64,000 nt of DNA, from the NCBI RefSeq assembly GCF_020179405.1, contig NZ_JAICBZ010000008.1, positions 1-64,000 of the forward strand. Reading direction: 5' to 3'. This DNA comes from Xinfangfangia pollutisoli. GTDB taxonomy: Bacteria; Pseudomonadota; Alphaproteobacteria; Rhodobacterales; Rhodobacteraceae. The notes under the pieces are model-generated. The model searched no databases, had not been told where the DNA came from, and saw only the letters and a list, made by a program, of their open reading frames with translations. Made by a program: the position numbers and the translations under genes. Shown piece after piece: positions 7,500 through 16,515 of this stretch; the stretch's first letter is position 1, and every line of letters starts with the position of its first letter.

Positions 7500-9026
7500 A
7501 TGCCGCTGGACACACAGTCCGCGATCATCGAGATGCAGGGCATCTCGAAACGCTTCGGCCCGGTGCGGGCGCTGGAAGAGGCGAGCCTGACCATCCATCG
7601 CGGCCGCATCCACGGCCTCGTGGGCGCGAACGGGGCGGGGAAATCCACCATCATCAAGGTTCTGGCGGGCATCCTGCGCCCCGATGCCGGCACGATCCGC
7701 ATCGACGGGCAAGAGGTCACCCGCCTGACCCCGGCGCTGGTCGAAAAGCTGGGCGTGCATTTCATCCATCAGGACCGGCTTCTGGTGCCGACCGCCACCG
7801 TGGCCGAGGCGATCTTTCTGCGGCATGAGCCGCGCATCGGCCCCTTCCTGAACCTGCGCGCCATGCGCCGCCGCTCGGCCGAATTGCTGAAACACTATTT
7901 CGATCTGGATCTGCCCGCCGATGCTTTGGTGCAGGATCTGACCACCGCCCAGCAGAAGATCGTGCAGATCACCCGCGCGCTGGCGCAGGAGGCCAAGGTT
8001 CTGGTCCTGGACGAACCCACCGCCGCCCTGGTCAAGCGCGAGGTCGACAGCCTGTTCCGCGTGCTGCGCCGGCTGCGCGATGACGGGATCTCGGTCATCT
8101 TCATCTCGCATTACATGCAGGAAATCGAAGAGATCTGCGACGAAGTCACCGTGATGCGCAACGGCACCGATGTGGGCGTGGTCGATCCGCGGCAGTCCGG
8201 CATCGACGAGATCGTCGCCATGATGATCAACCGCGACATGGGCGAGATGTACCCCGCCCGCAGCGTCGCCATCGGCGCCCCGGTGCTGGAGGTGCAGGGG
8301 CTGAGCCGCGATGGCAGTTTCCGCAATGTGTCGCTGACCCTGCGCGCGGGCGAGATCGTCGGGCTGACCGGGCTTCTGGGCTCGGGCGTCAAGGAGTTGG
8401 TGCAATGCCTGTTCGGGCTGGACCGGCCCGATGCGGGGCGCGTCGCCATTGACGGGCAAGAGGTGGCCTTGGGCAGCCCGGTGCAGGCCGTGGGCCGGCG
8501 CATCGCCCTTCTGCCCGAAGACCGGCGCGCCCATGGCGTGGCGATGGGCCTGTCGATTGCCGACAACATCGCCCTGGCCTCGATGCAGCGCTATGCCAAG
8601 GGCGGGCTGGTCTCGGCGGCCAAGGAGGCGGCGATCGTCGACGGGCTGATCCGCGACCTGTCGATCAAGACGCCGCACCGGCACAATCTGGTCAGGAACC
8701 TGTCGGGCGGCAACCAGCAGAAAGTGGCCATCGCGAAATGGCTGTCCTGCCAGTCGCGCATCTATGTGCTGGATGAACCCACCGTCGCCGTGGACGTGGG
8801 CGCCAAGGTGGAAATCTACAACCTGATGAACCGGCTGGCGGCCGAGGGGGCGGCGATCCTGCTGATGTCCTCGGAACTGGAAGAGCTGGTGGGCATGTGC
8901 GACCGCACGCTCGTCATCTACCGGGGCGAGCTGATCGACGAATTCACCCGGGCCGAGGCCGATACCGACAGCTTGCTGGCGGCCGCCTCCGGCGCCGCGC
9001 GCAAGACCGCGAGGGAGACCGCATGA
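7500..9026 (+). CDS. Sugar ABC transporter ATP-binding protein (RbsA/MglA type)
   Basis: A 508-aa fusion of two ABC ATPase modules as in RbsA, MglA and XylG. The first module has Walker A GANGAGKST (about residues 41-49) and Walker B VLVLDEPTAALV; the second has the degenerate Walker A GLLGSGVKE and signature NLSGGNQQKVAIAKWL followed by IYVLDEPTVAVDVG. The degenerate second or first nucleotide site is usual for this family. It powers the two permeases encoded downstream. The stop overlaps the next start (ATGA, 9023-9026), which indicates translational coupling. Confidence 0.93.
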   Translation: MPLDTQSAIIEMQGISKRFGPVRALEEASLTIHRGRIHGLVGANGAGKSTIIKVLAGILRPDAGTIRIDGQEVTRLTPALVEKLGVHFIHQDRLLVPTATVAEAIFLRHEPRIGPFLNLRAMRRRSAELLKHYFDLDLPADALVQDLTTAQQKIVQITRALAQEAKVLVLDEPTAALVKREVDSLFRVLRRLRDDGISVIFISHYMQEIEEICDEVTVMRNGTDVGVVDPRQSGIDEIVAMMINRDMGEMYPARSVAIGAPVLEVQGLSRDGSFRNVSLTLRAGEIVGLTGLLGSGVKELVQCLFGLDRPDAGRVAIDGQEVALGSPVQAVGRRIALLPEDRRAHGVAMGLSIADNIALASMQRYAKGGLVSAAKEAAIVDGLIRDLSIKTPHRHNLVRNLSGGNQQKVAIAKWLSCQSRIYVLDEPTVAVDVGAKVEIYNLMNRLAAEGAAILLMSSELEELVGMCDRTLVIYRGELIDEFTRAEADTDSLLAAASGAARKTARETA

Positions 9027-10036
9027 CGATGACCATAGCCGCAGAAACCGCCGCAAAGCCGGCCCGCGCCCGGGGCGCGCTGCGCCGCCAGGGCACCCTG
9101 GTCCTGCGCCTGGGCGCCCTGGCGATGTTCGCGCTGATCATGGCCTGGTTCGCCTTCACCACCCGCGGCTTCGTCTCGCCCGCGAACATCTTCAACGTGA
9201 TCGAGCAGACCGCCGTCATGGGCGTTCTGTCCTTCGGCATGGCGGTGGTGCTGATCGGCGGCGGCACCGATGTGCAGACCGGCGGGATCGACCTGTCGAT
9301 TGCCGCCAATACCGGGCTTTGCGCCGCGGTCTATGCCACGCTTCTGGCCGGCGGCTCGGGCGATCTGGCGGCGGCCGCGGCGGCCATCGGCACCGGCATC
9401 GCGGTCGGGCTGCTGAACGCCTTCGCCGTGGTGCGGCTGGGCATCCTGCCGCTTCTGGCGACACTTGCGGTGATGAACATCGTCGCGGGGCTGGAGCTGA
9501 CGGTGACCGAAAACCAGGTGATCGGCGCCAATTCCACGGTCACCCAGCTGATTGCGACCGGCCGTTTCCTGGGCCTGTCGGTGCTGGCCTGGATCTTCAT
9601 CCTGTTCTCGGCGCTGATGACCTGGGCGATCCATTATTCGCGCATCGGCCTGCGGCTTTACGCCGTGGGCGGCCACCCCGAGGCCGCACGCGCCGCGGGC
9701 ATCAATGTGGGCGCCTATGTCGCCGGCACCTATGCCTTCTCGGGCTTCTGCGCGGGCTTTGCGGCCATCCTTCTGGTGGCGCGGCTTTCGGCCTCGACCA
9801 CGGCCACCGGGCAATTGCTGCTGGCCATTCTGGCCGCGGCCCTTCTGGGCACCGTCTTCTCGCGCCGCTTCGTGCCGACGGCCGGGGGCACGATCCTGTC
9901 GACCCTGTTCATCGGCTTTCTGGCCAACGGGTTCCAGCTGTCGAACGTGTCCTATTACTGGGTCAACGGCGTGCAGGGCGTGCTGATCCTGATGGTCGTG
10001 GCCGTCACCACCTTCGCCAAACCGCAGGGGAAATGA
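9023..10036 (+). CDS. Sugar ABC transporter permease 1 (RbsC type)
   Basis: A 337-aa integral membrane protein of the BPD_transp_2 family with about 8-10 hydrophobic segments. The family's conserved stretch GGIDLSIAANTGLCAA follows GGGTDVQTG, and the cytoplasmic coupling loop appears as LRLYAVGGHPEAARAAGI. The start ATG overlaps the ATPase stop. It forms a heteromeric channel with the second permease, which begins 2 bp after this stop. Substrate specificity is set by the binding protein upstream. Confidence 0.92.
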   Translation: MTMTIAAETAAKPARARGALRRQGTLVLRLGALAMFALIMAWFAFTTRGFVSPANIFNVIEQTAVMGVLSFGMAVVLIGGGTDVQTGGIDLSIAANTGLCAAVYATLLAGGSGDLAAAAAAIGTGIAVGLLNAFAVVRLGILPLLATLAVMNIVAGLELTVTENQVIGANSTVTQLIATGRFLGLSVLAWIFILFSALMTWAIHYSRIGLRLYAVGGHPEAARAAGINVGAYVAGTYAFSGFCAGFAAILLVARLSASTTATGQLLLAILAAALLGTVFSRRFVPTAGGTILSTLFIGFLANGFQLSNVSYYWVNGVQGVLILMVVAVTTFAKPQGK

Positions 10037-10037
10037 G

Positions 10038-11021
10038 ATGCTGAACCTGTCCACCCCCATGCCCATCGAAGAGCGGCTGAAGGCGATTTCCAACTATGCG
10101 GTGATCTTCGCCCTGGTGGTGATCGTCGCGGGCTTTGCCATCGCGGCGCCCAGCTTCCTGACCGGGGCGAACCTGTACAACCTGATCCTGAACAATGTGG
10201 TGATGCTGGCCATCGTCGCCATCGCCATGACGATCGTGGTCAGTTCGGGCGGGATCGACCTGTCGGTCGGCGTCTCGGTCGACATGGCCTCGATGGCCTT
10301 CATCATGCTGCTGAAAGCGGGCGTCTTCGTCGGCACGGCGCTGTTTGCCGGGATCGGCGCGGCGCTGGTCGTGGGGCTGATCAACGCGATCCTGATCACG
10401 CGGCTGCGGATCAGCCCGTTCCTGGCCACGCTGGGCATCCTGTTCATCGGCCAGTCGGTGCAGAAGATCGCCTCGGGCGGCGGCAAGCCGGTCTACCTGG
10501 CCAATGCGAAATTCGCCCCCACCTTCAACGCCATCGTGAAATCCGAGGTCTTGGGCATTCCGACGCCGATGCTGATCCTGGCCGCGATCGCGATCGCCGT
10601 CTATGTGCTGCTGCACAAATCGGTCTTCGGGCGCTATATCCGTGCGCTGGGCGCGCAGCCGGGCGTGGCCTGGTATTCCGGCATCCGGGTGCCCTTCCAC
10701 ACCTCGCTGGTCTATATCATTGCCGCGGGCCTGTGCGGCGTGACCGGGATCCTTCTGTCCTCGACGGTGAAAAGCTATGTGCCGCTGTCGGGCGACGGCT
10801 ATCTGCTGGACGCGATCGGCGCCTGTTTCATCGGCACCACGATTTCGGCGCAGCGCCGGCCCAGCGTTCTGGGCACGCTGATCGGCGTGCTGCTGCTGGC
10901 CGTCACCCGCAACGGGCTGTTGCTGGTGGGCTGGAACTTCTACTGGCAGCAGGTGGGCATCGGGCTTCTGGTCTTTGCCGTGCTGGCGCTCAGCTTCGGG
11001 CTGCGGGGCAGGGGGCATTGA
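10038..11021 (+). CDS. Sugar ABC transporter permease 2 (RbsC type)
   Basis: A 327-aa BPD_transp_2 permease, related to the preceding one (GGIDLSVGVSVDMA near residue 72 and IRALGAQPGVAWYSGI in the coupling loop). The coupling loop is less canonical than in permease 1, so the two half-channels probably have non-equivalent roles. Its TGA overlaps the PfkB kinase start (ATG at 11021 uses the final A), tying transport to phosphorylation in one operon. Confidence 0.92.
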   Translation: MLNLSTPMPIEERLKAISNYAVIFALVVIVAGFAIAAPSFLTGANLYNLILNNVVMLAIVAIAMTIVVSSGGIDLSVGVSVDMASMAFIMLLKAGVFVGTALFAGIGAALVVGLINAILITRLRISPFLATLGILFIGQSVQKIASGGGKPVYLANAKFAPTFNAIVKSEVLGIPTPMLILAAIAIAVYVLLHKSVFGRYIRALGAQPGVAWYSGIRVPFHTSLVYIIAAGLCGVTGILLSSTVKSYVPLSGDGYLLDAIGACFIGTTISAQRRPSVLGTLIGVLLLAVTRNGLLLVGWNFYWQQVGIGLLVFAVLALSFGLRGRGH

Positions 11022-11971
11022 TGGCCAGCTTCGACGTCTCTTGCGTGGGCTTCTATGTCGTCGACATCCTGGGCCGGCCGGTGACCCGGATTCCCGAAGG
11101 CGGGCGGGCGGATTACATCGAGGAAATCCGCATGACCGTGGCCGGAACCGCCGGCGCCACGGCGCTGGATTGCGCGATCCTGGGGCTGAAGACCCGGGCC
11201 GTGTCGCTGGTCGGGCAGGATGCGATGGGCGATTTCCTGGTCTCGACGCTGGAAGGGCGGGGGGTCGATTGCCGCTGCATCGCCCGCACCGACCAGGCCC
11301 AGACCTCGGCGACGATCCTGCCGGTCCGGCCGAATGGCGAACGCCCGGCGCTGCATGTGCCGGGCACCGCGGCGCTGTTCAGCCTGACGCCGGCCGATCA
11401 TCCGGCCGTGCTGGATGCGCGCATCCTGCATCTGGGCGGCACCGGCCTTCTGCGCCGCTTCGACGGCCGCCCTTCGGTCGATCTTCTGGCGGCAGCCAAG
11501 GCCAGGGGTCTGGTCACCACCTTCGATCTGATCCAGGCCACGCCCGCCGTGGCGGCGCTGGTGGCGCCGATGCTGCCTTTCGTCGATTGGTTCGTGCCCT
11601 CGATCGAAGAAGCGCGCGAGCTGACCGGCCTTTCGGACCCGGCCCAGGTGGCACAGGCGTTGCACGATCAGGGGGCTGCCAATGTGGTGCTGACGCTGGG
11701 GGCCGAGGGCGTTTATGCGCGCGCCGCCGATGGCGCGACGCTGCGCCTGCCCGCGCATGACATTCGCGTCGTCGACACCACCGGCTGCGGCGATTGCTTC
11801 ACCGCCGGGGTGATCACCGGCCTGACCAAGGGCTGGGATCTGGAACAGACCCTGCGCTTCGCCACCGCCGCCTCGGCGCGCGTTGCCATGGCGCTGGGCT
11901 CGGAAGGCATGCTCACCTCTTTCGCGGATACCTGGGCGGCGATGGAGATGCTCCCGCTTCGTGCCGCCTAG
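11021..11971 (+). CDS. PfkB family carbohydrate kinase
   Basis: A 316-aa ribokinase-fold sugar kinase. The C-terminal PfkB signature is DTTGCGDCFTAGVI with the catalytic base at Asp258; Cys replacing Ala in the anion hole is permitted by the family pattern. The N-terminal region has the substrate-binding motif TVAGTAGATALDCAILG. It most likely phosphorylates the sugar imported by the four preceding genes, giving the aldolase its substrate. It is the last gene of the run and is followed by a terminator at 12009-12038. Specific substrate unknown. Confidence 0.88.
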   Translation: MASFDVSCVGFYVVDILGRPVTRIPEGGRADYIEEIRMTVAGTAGATALDCAILGLKTRAVSLVGQDAMGDFLVSTLEGRGVDCRCIARTDQAQTSATILPVRPNGERPALHVPGTAALFSLTPADHPAVLDARILHLGGTGLLRRFDGRPSVDLLAAAKARGLVTTFDLIQATPAVAALVAPMLPFVDWFVPSIEEARELTGLSDPAQVAQALHDQGAANVVLTLGAEGVYARAADGATLRLPAHDIRVVDTTGCGDCFTAGVITGLTKGWDLEQTLRFATAASARVAMALGSEGMLTSFADTWAAMEMLPLRAA

Positions 11972-12008
11972 CCGCGCCGGCGATCGCAGGCGATCCCGGC
12001 GGGGCGGG

Positions 12009-12038
12009 AAAGGGCGGGCCGTGGGAGCCCGCCCTTTT
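12009..12038. terminator. Rho-independent terminator, usable on both strands
   Basis: Stem AAAGGGCGGG / CCCGCCCTTT with a 9-nt loop and a TTTT tail on the + strand, between the converging PfkB kinase gene and the monooxygenase gene. The A-run on the 5' side gives the minus strand a T-run too. Confidence 0.75.
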
Positions 12039-12042
12039 CCTG

Positions 12043-13515
12043 TCACGAGGCCAGCGCCGTCTCGGCCGCAGCGTCCAGCGCCGGGCCAAAGCGGTGGAAC
12101 TGCGCCCTGAACCGCTCGACCGCATCGGGCAGCGCATCGGGGCCGGTCATGCGGAACATGATCGCCGTGGTGGCCGAGGCCGCCAGCATCCGTTGCAGCG
12201 CCGCATCGCCCACCCCGGCCGGATCGGTGCCGCACAGCCGGGCAAAGCGCAGCGCCATCTCGTTCTGGTCGCGGTAATCACCGAACTGCGCCTCGGCGGT
12301 GCAGGCCGCCAGCCCCGCCTCAAGCCGCGCCCGCGACGGGGCCGGGATCGCGCCCGACCAGGCATAGGCGATATAGCGCGCCTGCTGTTCCAGCGGCACC
12401 GGATAGGGGCCCTGCTGCGGCCACAGCCCCATCAAGGCCAGCCCCGGCAGATCGGGGTGAAAGGTGAAATCGGCGATGCACAGGCCCTTGGCATCGGCCT
12501 GCAGCGTGCGGGCGATCTCGGGCGACAGGAAGGGCAGGTTCAGATCGAAGCCGGTGCCGATGATGATCGCATCGGCTTCAACCGCGCTGCCATCGGTGAA
12601 GGTGACCGTCTGGCCCTGAACCCGGGCGATCCATGGCCGCACCGCCAGCCGGTTTTCCGCCACCAGATTCAGGTAGTGCTGGCTGCCGGTGAAGCCGGCC
12701 TTGCGGATATCGGGATGCGGCTTCGGCGCGCCATAGCGAGCCGGATCGCCGCCATAGGCCAGCACGAAATCCTGTTGGGCGCGGTCCAGTTCCTCGGCAG
12801 TGGCATGGTCGCGCATCAAGGCGCCGCCGCGGGTGAAGGCGTAATATTCCAACGGCACACCGCGCACCATCTTGGGCATCACATAGCGTTGCCGCCGCTG
12901 CGACAGCACCACCGCGCGGCTGCCCAGCATCGCCAGGTCCGAGGCGATCTCCAGCGCCGAGATCGACCCGCCCGCCACAACGACGCGCTTGCCGCGGAAC
13001 GCCTCGGGCGATTTGTAATGAAAGGCGTGGCGGGCGCCCAATTCGCCGGTAAAGCCCGCAAGCCCCGGAATCGCCGGGATGTTCGGCTTGTTGTAGCGCC
13101 CCGAGGCGATCACCACCCGCGGCACGGTGATCTCTTCGATCCCGTCCCTGCTTTCCAGCCGCAGCCTGTAGCCCCCCGGCACCTGATCCAGCGCCTGCAG
13201 CCTGCTGCCCAGCCGTGCCCCGTCCAGCAGGCCGAACATCTGCGCATAGCGGCGCAGATAGGCCAGAACCTCTTGATTGCGGGGGAAAACCGCCACATCG
13301 GCCGGATAATCCAGATCCGAGAATGAGGTGGTGATCCGCGCCGTATTCGTCCGCATCTCGGGCCAGACGCCCGACAGCGGATTGCTGCCATCCCATTGCC
13401 CGCCGATCCCGTCATGCGCCTCGATCAGCACCGGCCTCAGCCCGCGCTGCTTCAGCCAGCGCGCCGCCGCCAGCCCGGCCGGCCCCGCCCCGATCACTGC
13501 AACCTGTTCCGTCAT
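12043..13515 (-). CDS. Flavin-containing monooxygenase / NAD(P)-binding oxidoreductase
   Basis: A 490-aa FAD/NAD(P)H oxidoreductase of the FMO/Baeyer-Villiger-like group. The FAD-binding Rossmann motif GAGPAG is at residues 9-14, and a second nucleotide motif (VVVAGGSISALEIA) lies mid-protein after the YHYKS-like FHYKSPEAF segment. ATG at 13515 has a GGGAGGGG ribosome site; the open frame extends further upstream but without such a signal. Possible substrates are amines, sulfides or ketones. It is transcribed divergently from the DinB gene, and an AT-rich palindrome lies in the shared promoter region. Confidence 0.82.
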   Translation of the reverse strand: MTEQVAVIGAGPAGLAAARWLKQRGLRPVLIEAHDGIGGQWDGSNPLSGVWPEMRTNTARITTSFSDLDYPADVAVFPRNQEVLAYLRRYAQMFGLLDGARLGSRLQALDQVPGGYRLRLESRDGIEEITVPRVVIASGRYNKPNIPAIPGLAGFTGELGARHAFHYKSPEAFRGKRVVVAGGSISALEIASDLAMLGSRAVVLSQRRQRYVMPKMVRGVPLEYYAFTRGGALMRDHATAEELDRAQQDFVLAYGGDPARYGAPKPHPDIRKAGFTGSQHYLNLVAENRLAVRPWIARVQGQTVTFTDGSAVEADAIIIGTGFDLNLPFLSPEIARTLQADAKGLCIADFTFHPDLPGLALMGLWPQQGPYPVPLEQQARYIAYAWSGAIPAPSRARLEAGLAACTAEAQFGDYRDQNEMALRFARLCGTDPAGVGDAALQRMLAASATTAIMFRMTGPDALPDAVERFRAQFHRFGPALDAAAETALAS

Positions 13516-13627
13516 GTCCCCTCCCTCTTTGCGCAAAAGATGCCGGCTCCTCTTCCGGCCCCGATCCTTGGCCCGCCTTCGGGCCTTGGGATGACTGTTC
13601 CCGAGCCGGCTCTGCCGGTCAAATGAA

Positions 13628-13645
13628 TTCTGAGTATAATCAGAA
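13628..13645. promoter_or_regulatory. AT-rich inverted repeat in a divergent promoter region
   Basis: TTCTGAGTATAATCAGAA: 6-bp arms TTCTGA/TCAGAA around GTATAA, in an AT-rich patch that stands out from GC-rich surroundings, between the divergent monooxygenase and DinB genes. It could be an operator or contain a -10 element. No regulator gene is adjacent, so the role is only inferred. Confidence 0.35.
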
Positions 13646-13739
13646 ATTGCACGAGGCGCGACCGCCGCCCCCCGGCACATCGCCGATGCAATCGCGCCGC
13701 GCGCCGCCTAGGATGACGCCGTACCCAGCGGAGATCCCG

Positions 13740-14270
13740 ATGACAGCCGATCCGATCCTGCCCTTCGTCCAGATGGCCCGCAACAATGCCTGGGCGAATG
13801 AAACCCTGCATGCCGCCCTTCGCGGCCTTGACCCGGCCGCCTTTGCCGCGCCGCGGCCCGGCTTCTTTCCCACGCTCGGCCAGACGCTGAACCACATTCT
13901 GGAAGTCGACCGCTACTATCTGGCCGCGCTGGAAGGCCGCCCGCAGCCCTATGCGCAGATCGCGCGGCCCGAAATCACCGACCCCGCCGCGCTTGCCGCC
14001 GCCCAGGCGGCCGAGGATCGCCGCTTTCTGGCGCTGTGCAAGGCGCTGACCCCGGCGGCCCTGGCCGAACCCCGCAGCACGATCCGCCGCGACGGGCCGG
14101 TGGAGGAGCGGGTCGACCATCTGCTGCTGCATCTGGTGCAGCATCAGATCCACCATCGCGGCCAGGCGCATGTGCAGCTGCACAGTGCCGGCATCGCGCC
14201 GCCGCAGCTGGACGATTTCTATCTGGAGTTCGGCCGCGTGCCGCGCGCCCGGGCCTGGCTGGAGACCTAG
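13740..14270 (+). CDS. DinB family protein
   Basis: A 176-aa four-helix-bundle protein of the DinB/YfiT metal-dependent family. The three metal-binding histidines are recognisable: one in TLNHILEVDRYY, and two in the HLVQHQIHHRGQAH segment. The family includes thiol-transferase-like enzymes and proteins of unknown role, so no reaction is assigned. ATG at 13740 is chosen for a GGAG nearby and because the protein start (TADPILPFVQMARNNAWAN) aligns with the family start. Confidence 0.85.
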   Translation: MTADPILPFVQMARNNAWANETLHAALRGLDPAAFAAPRPGFFPTLGQTLNHILEVDRYYLAALEGRPQPYAQIARPEITDPAALAAAQAAEDRRFLALCKALTPAALAEPRSTIRRDGPVEERVDHLLLHLVQHQIHHRGQAHVQLHSAGIAPPQLDDFYLEFGRVPRARAWLET

Positions 14271-14273
14271 GCC

Positions 14274-15005
14274 CTATTCAGGCCGCAGCGCCACGCGCCC
14301 GGTCTCGGTCAGCAGAAAGGCCTCGCGCCCCTCGATCACCACAGCGCTCAGCGGGCCGCCATAGGCGGCCGAACTGTCGATGTTCAGCCGGTTGCCATGG
14401 TGATGCGGCGCGGGAATGGCGGTATGGCCATGCACGACCAGAAAGCCATGGTCGCGCATGTCTTCCAGAAACGGCTGGCGGATCCAGACCAGATCGTCCT
14501 CGACCTGATCCTCCATCGCCACGCCGGGCCTTATGCCCGCATGCACGAAGACCACATCGCCGATCCGGTGCCAGCAGGGCCGCGCCGCCAGAAAGGCCTG
14601 ATGCGGCTCGGGCACCTTCTTCAGCGCCTCGTCATGCACCGGCGCCACCGGCCGGTCGCCGGCATGGCGCACCCCGTAGGAGACCAGCGTCTCGGCGCCG
14701 CCCAGCCGCGGATGCAGCCAGGAATATTCCGAACGCAGGCCCGGCTCGGGCTCGGTCGGGTCGCGCAGGAAGCGGCTGAACATCCGGTCGTGATTGCCCT
14801 TCAGCACCACCCAGTCGCGCCCGTCCTCGATTCCCTGCCGCAGATGCTCGACCACGCCGCGGCTGTCGGGGCCGCGATCGACCAGATCGCCGACATGGAT
14901 CACCGGGCCCGGCCCATGGATCGCCATATCCGCCGCGATCCGCGCATGGGCCGCCTGAAGAAGGTCAAGATGACCGTGGATATCGCCGATGGCATAGCAG
15001 TGCAT
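14274..15005 (-). CDS. Serine/threonine protein phosphatase-type metallophosphoesterase
   Basis: A 243-aa calcineurin-like phosphoesterase. The dimetal motifs of PPP phosphatases are all present in order: GDIHGH (residues 7-12), GDLVDRGPDS (39-48) and GNHDRM, with later histidines in FVHAGIRPG and VVHGHT. It closely resembles the bacterial PrpA/PP1-like and ApaH-related group, so either protein phosphatase or dinucleotide polyphosphatase activity is possible. It converges on the DinB gene with a 3-bp gap. The 6-phosphogluconate dehydrogenase gene is divergent. Confidence 0.88.
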   Translation of the reverse strand: MHCYAIGDIHGHLDLLQAAHARIAADMAIHGPGPVIHVGDLVDRGPDSRGVVEHLRQGIEDGRDWVVLKGNHDRMFSRFLRDPTEPEPGLRSEYSWLHPRLGGAETLVSYGVRHAGDRPVAPVHDEALKKVPEPHQAFLAARPCWHRIGDVVFVHAGIRPGVAMEDQVEDDLVWIRQPFLEDMRDHGFLVVHGHTAIPAPHHHGNRLNIDSSAAYGGPLSAVVIEGREAFLLTETGRVALRPE

Positions 15006-15111
15006 GCCGCCTGCTTAGGCCCGTGCCGATGCGGTGACAAGCGCGAAGCGGCGGTTCAGCCCGGCGCCCGCCTGTGCTATGTCAGCGCAAACAGTCGGAA
15101 AGGATGCGGCG

Positions 15112-16515
15112 ATGGAACCTGCCCGGATCGGCCTGATCGGCCTTGGCACCATGGGCGCCGCCTTGGCGCTGAACATCGCGGAAAAGGGCCACCGCATCGC
15201 GGTCTGGAACCGCACCGCCCAGGTCACGCGCGATTTCCACGCCGCGGCCGGCGCACTGGCCGACCGCATCCTGCCCACCGATTCGCTTCCGGCGCTGGTC
15301 GCCGCCATCGCGCCGCCGCGCGCGATCATCCTGATGGTGCCCGCCGGCCCCGTGGTCGACAGCCAGATCGCCGCGTTGCGCCCTCTTCTGGCGCCGGATG
15401 ACCTGATCATCGACGCCGGCAACGCCAATTTCCACGACACCGAACGCCGCAGCGCCGAGGCGCAGGCCAAGGGGCAGGCCTTTCTGGGCATGGGCGTGTC
15501 GGGCGGGGAAGAGGGCGCGCGCCACGGCCCCTCGATCATGGGCGGCGGCCCGCGGGCGGCCTGGGACCGGGTGGCTCCGGTGCTGGAAACCATCGCGGCC
15601 CGGCATGACGGCACGCCCTGCGCGACCTGGATGGGCCCGGGCGGGGCGGGGCATTTCGTCAAGACCGTGCATAACGGCATCGAATATGCCGATATGCAGA
15701 TGATCGCCGAGGCCTACGGGCTGATGCGCGATGGGCTGGGCCTAACCTCTGCCCAGATCGCGCCGGTCTTTGCCGGCTGGAACGCGGGCCCGCTGAAATC
15801 CTACCTGATTGAGATTTCCGCCGCCGTCGCCGCCGCGACCGACCCCGAAACCGGCGCCGCGATGCTGGATGTGATCGTGGATGCCGCCGGCCAGAAGGGC
15901 ACCGGCCGCTGGACCGCGATCGAGGCCCAGCACCTGGCCGCCCCGATCCCGGTGATCGAGGCGGCGGTCTCGGCCCGCAACGTCTCGGCCCGCCGTGCCG
16001 AACGGGCGCAGGGCCAGGCCGAATTCGGCGCTGGCCCTCAGCCGCTGGACCTGCCGCTTGCGGATCTGGAAGGCGCGCTGATCGCGGGCAAGATCCTGTG
16101 CTACGCGCAGGGCTTCACCATGCTGGCGGCGGCGTCCGAAAGCTTCGGCTGGGGCGTGCCCCTGCCCGAATGCGCGAAAGTCTGGCGCGCCGGCTGCATC
16201 ATCCGCTCGGCCATGCTGGACGACATGGCCCGGGCGCTGGCCGAAACCCCCGACCGCAACCTGATCCTCGCGCCTGCCTTCGCGGCGCTGCTACACCAGC
16301 ACCATGGCGCGCTGCGCCGGGTGGTGGCAGCGGCGGCGCTCCATGGCCATGCCCTGCCGGCCCTGTCGGCGGGCCTGGCCTGGTTCGACGCGATGCGCAC
16401 CGCGCGCGGCACGGCGAACATGATCCAGGGCCAGCGCGATTTCTTCGGCGCCCATGGCTTCGACCGGCTGGACGGCAAACCCGTCCATCACGGCCCCTGG
16501 GGCGACCACGGCTAA
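15112..16515 (+). CDS. gnd: 6-phosphogluconate dehydrogenase, decarboxylating
   Basis: A 467-aa enzyme, normal family length, converting 6-phosphogluconate to ribulose 5-phosphate with NAD(P)+ in the pentose phosphate pathway. The nucleotide-binding motif IGLIGLGTMG is at the N-terminus, the substrate signature appears as FLGMGVSGGEEGARHGPSIM, and the catalytic Lys lies in FVKTVHNGIEY. The C-terminal tail ends with the RDFFGAHGFDRLD segment typical of the long form. ATG 15112 has an AAAGGA ribosome site. No zwf or pgl gene is adjacent. Confidence 0.95.
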   Translation: MEPARIGLIGLGTMGAALALNIAEKGHRIAVWNRTAQVTRDFHAAAGALADRILPTDSLPALVAAIAPPRAIILMVPAGPVVDSQIAALRPLLAPDDLIIDAGNANFHDTERRSAEAQAKGQAFLGMGVSGGEEGARHGPSIMGGGPRAAWDRVAPVLETIAARHDGTPCATWMGPGGAGHFVKTVHNGIEYADMQMIAEAYGLMRDGLGLTSAQIAPVFAGWNAGPLKSYLIEISAAVAAATDPETGAAMLDVIVDAAGQKGTGRWTAIEAQHLAAPIPVIEAAVSARNVSARRAERAQGQAEFGAGPQPLDLPLADLEGALIAGKILCYAQGFTMLAAASESFGWGVPLPECAKVWRAGCIIRSAMLDDMARALAETPDRNLILAPAFAALLHQHHGALRRVVAAAALHGHALPALSAGLAWFDAMRTARGTANMIQGQRDFFGAHGFDRLDGKPVHHGPWGDHG

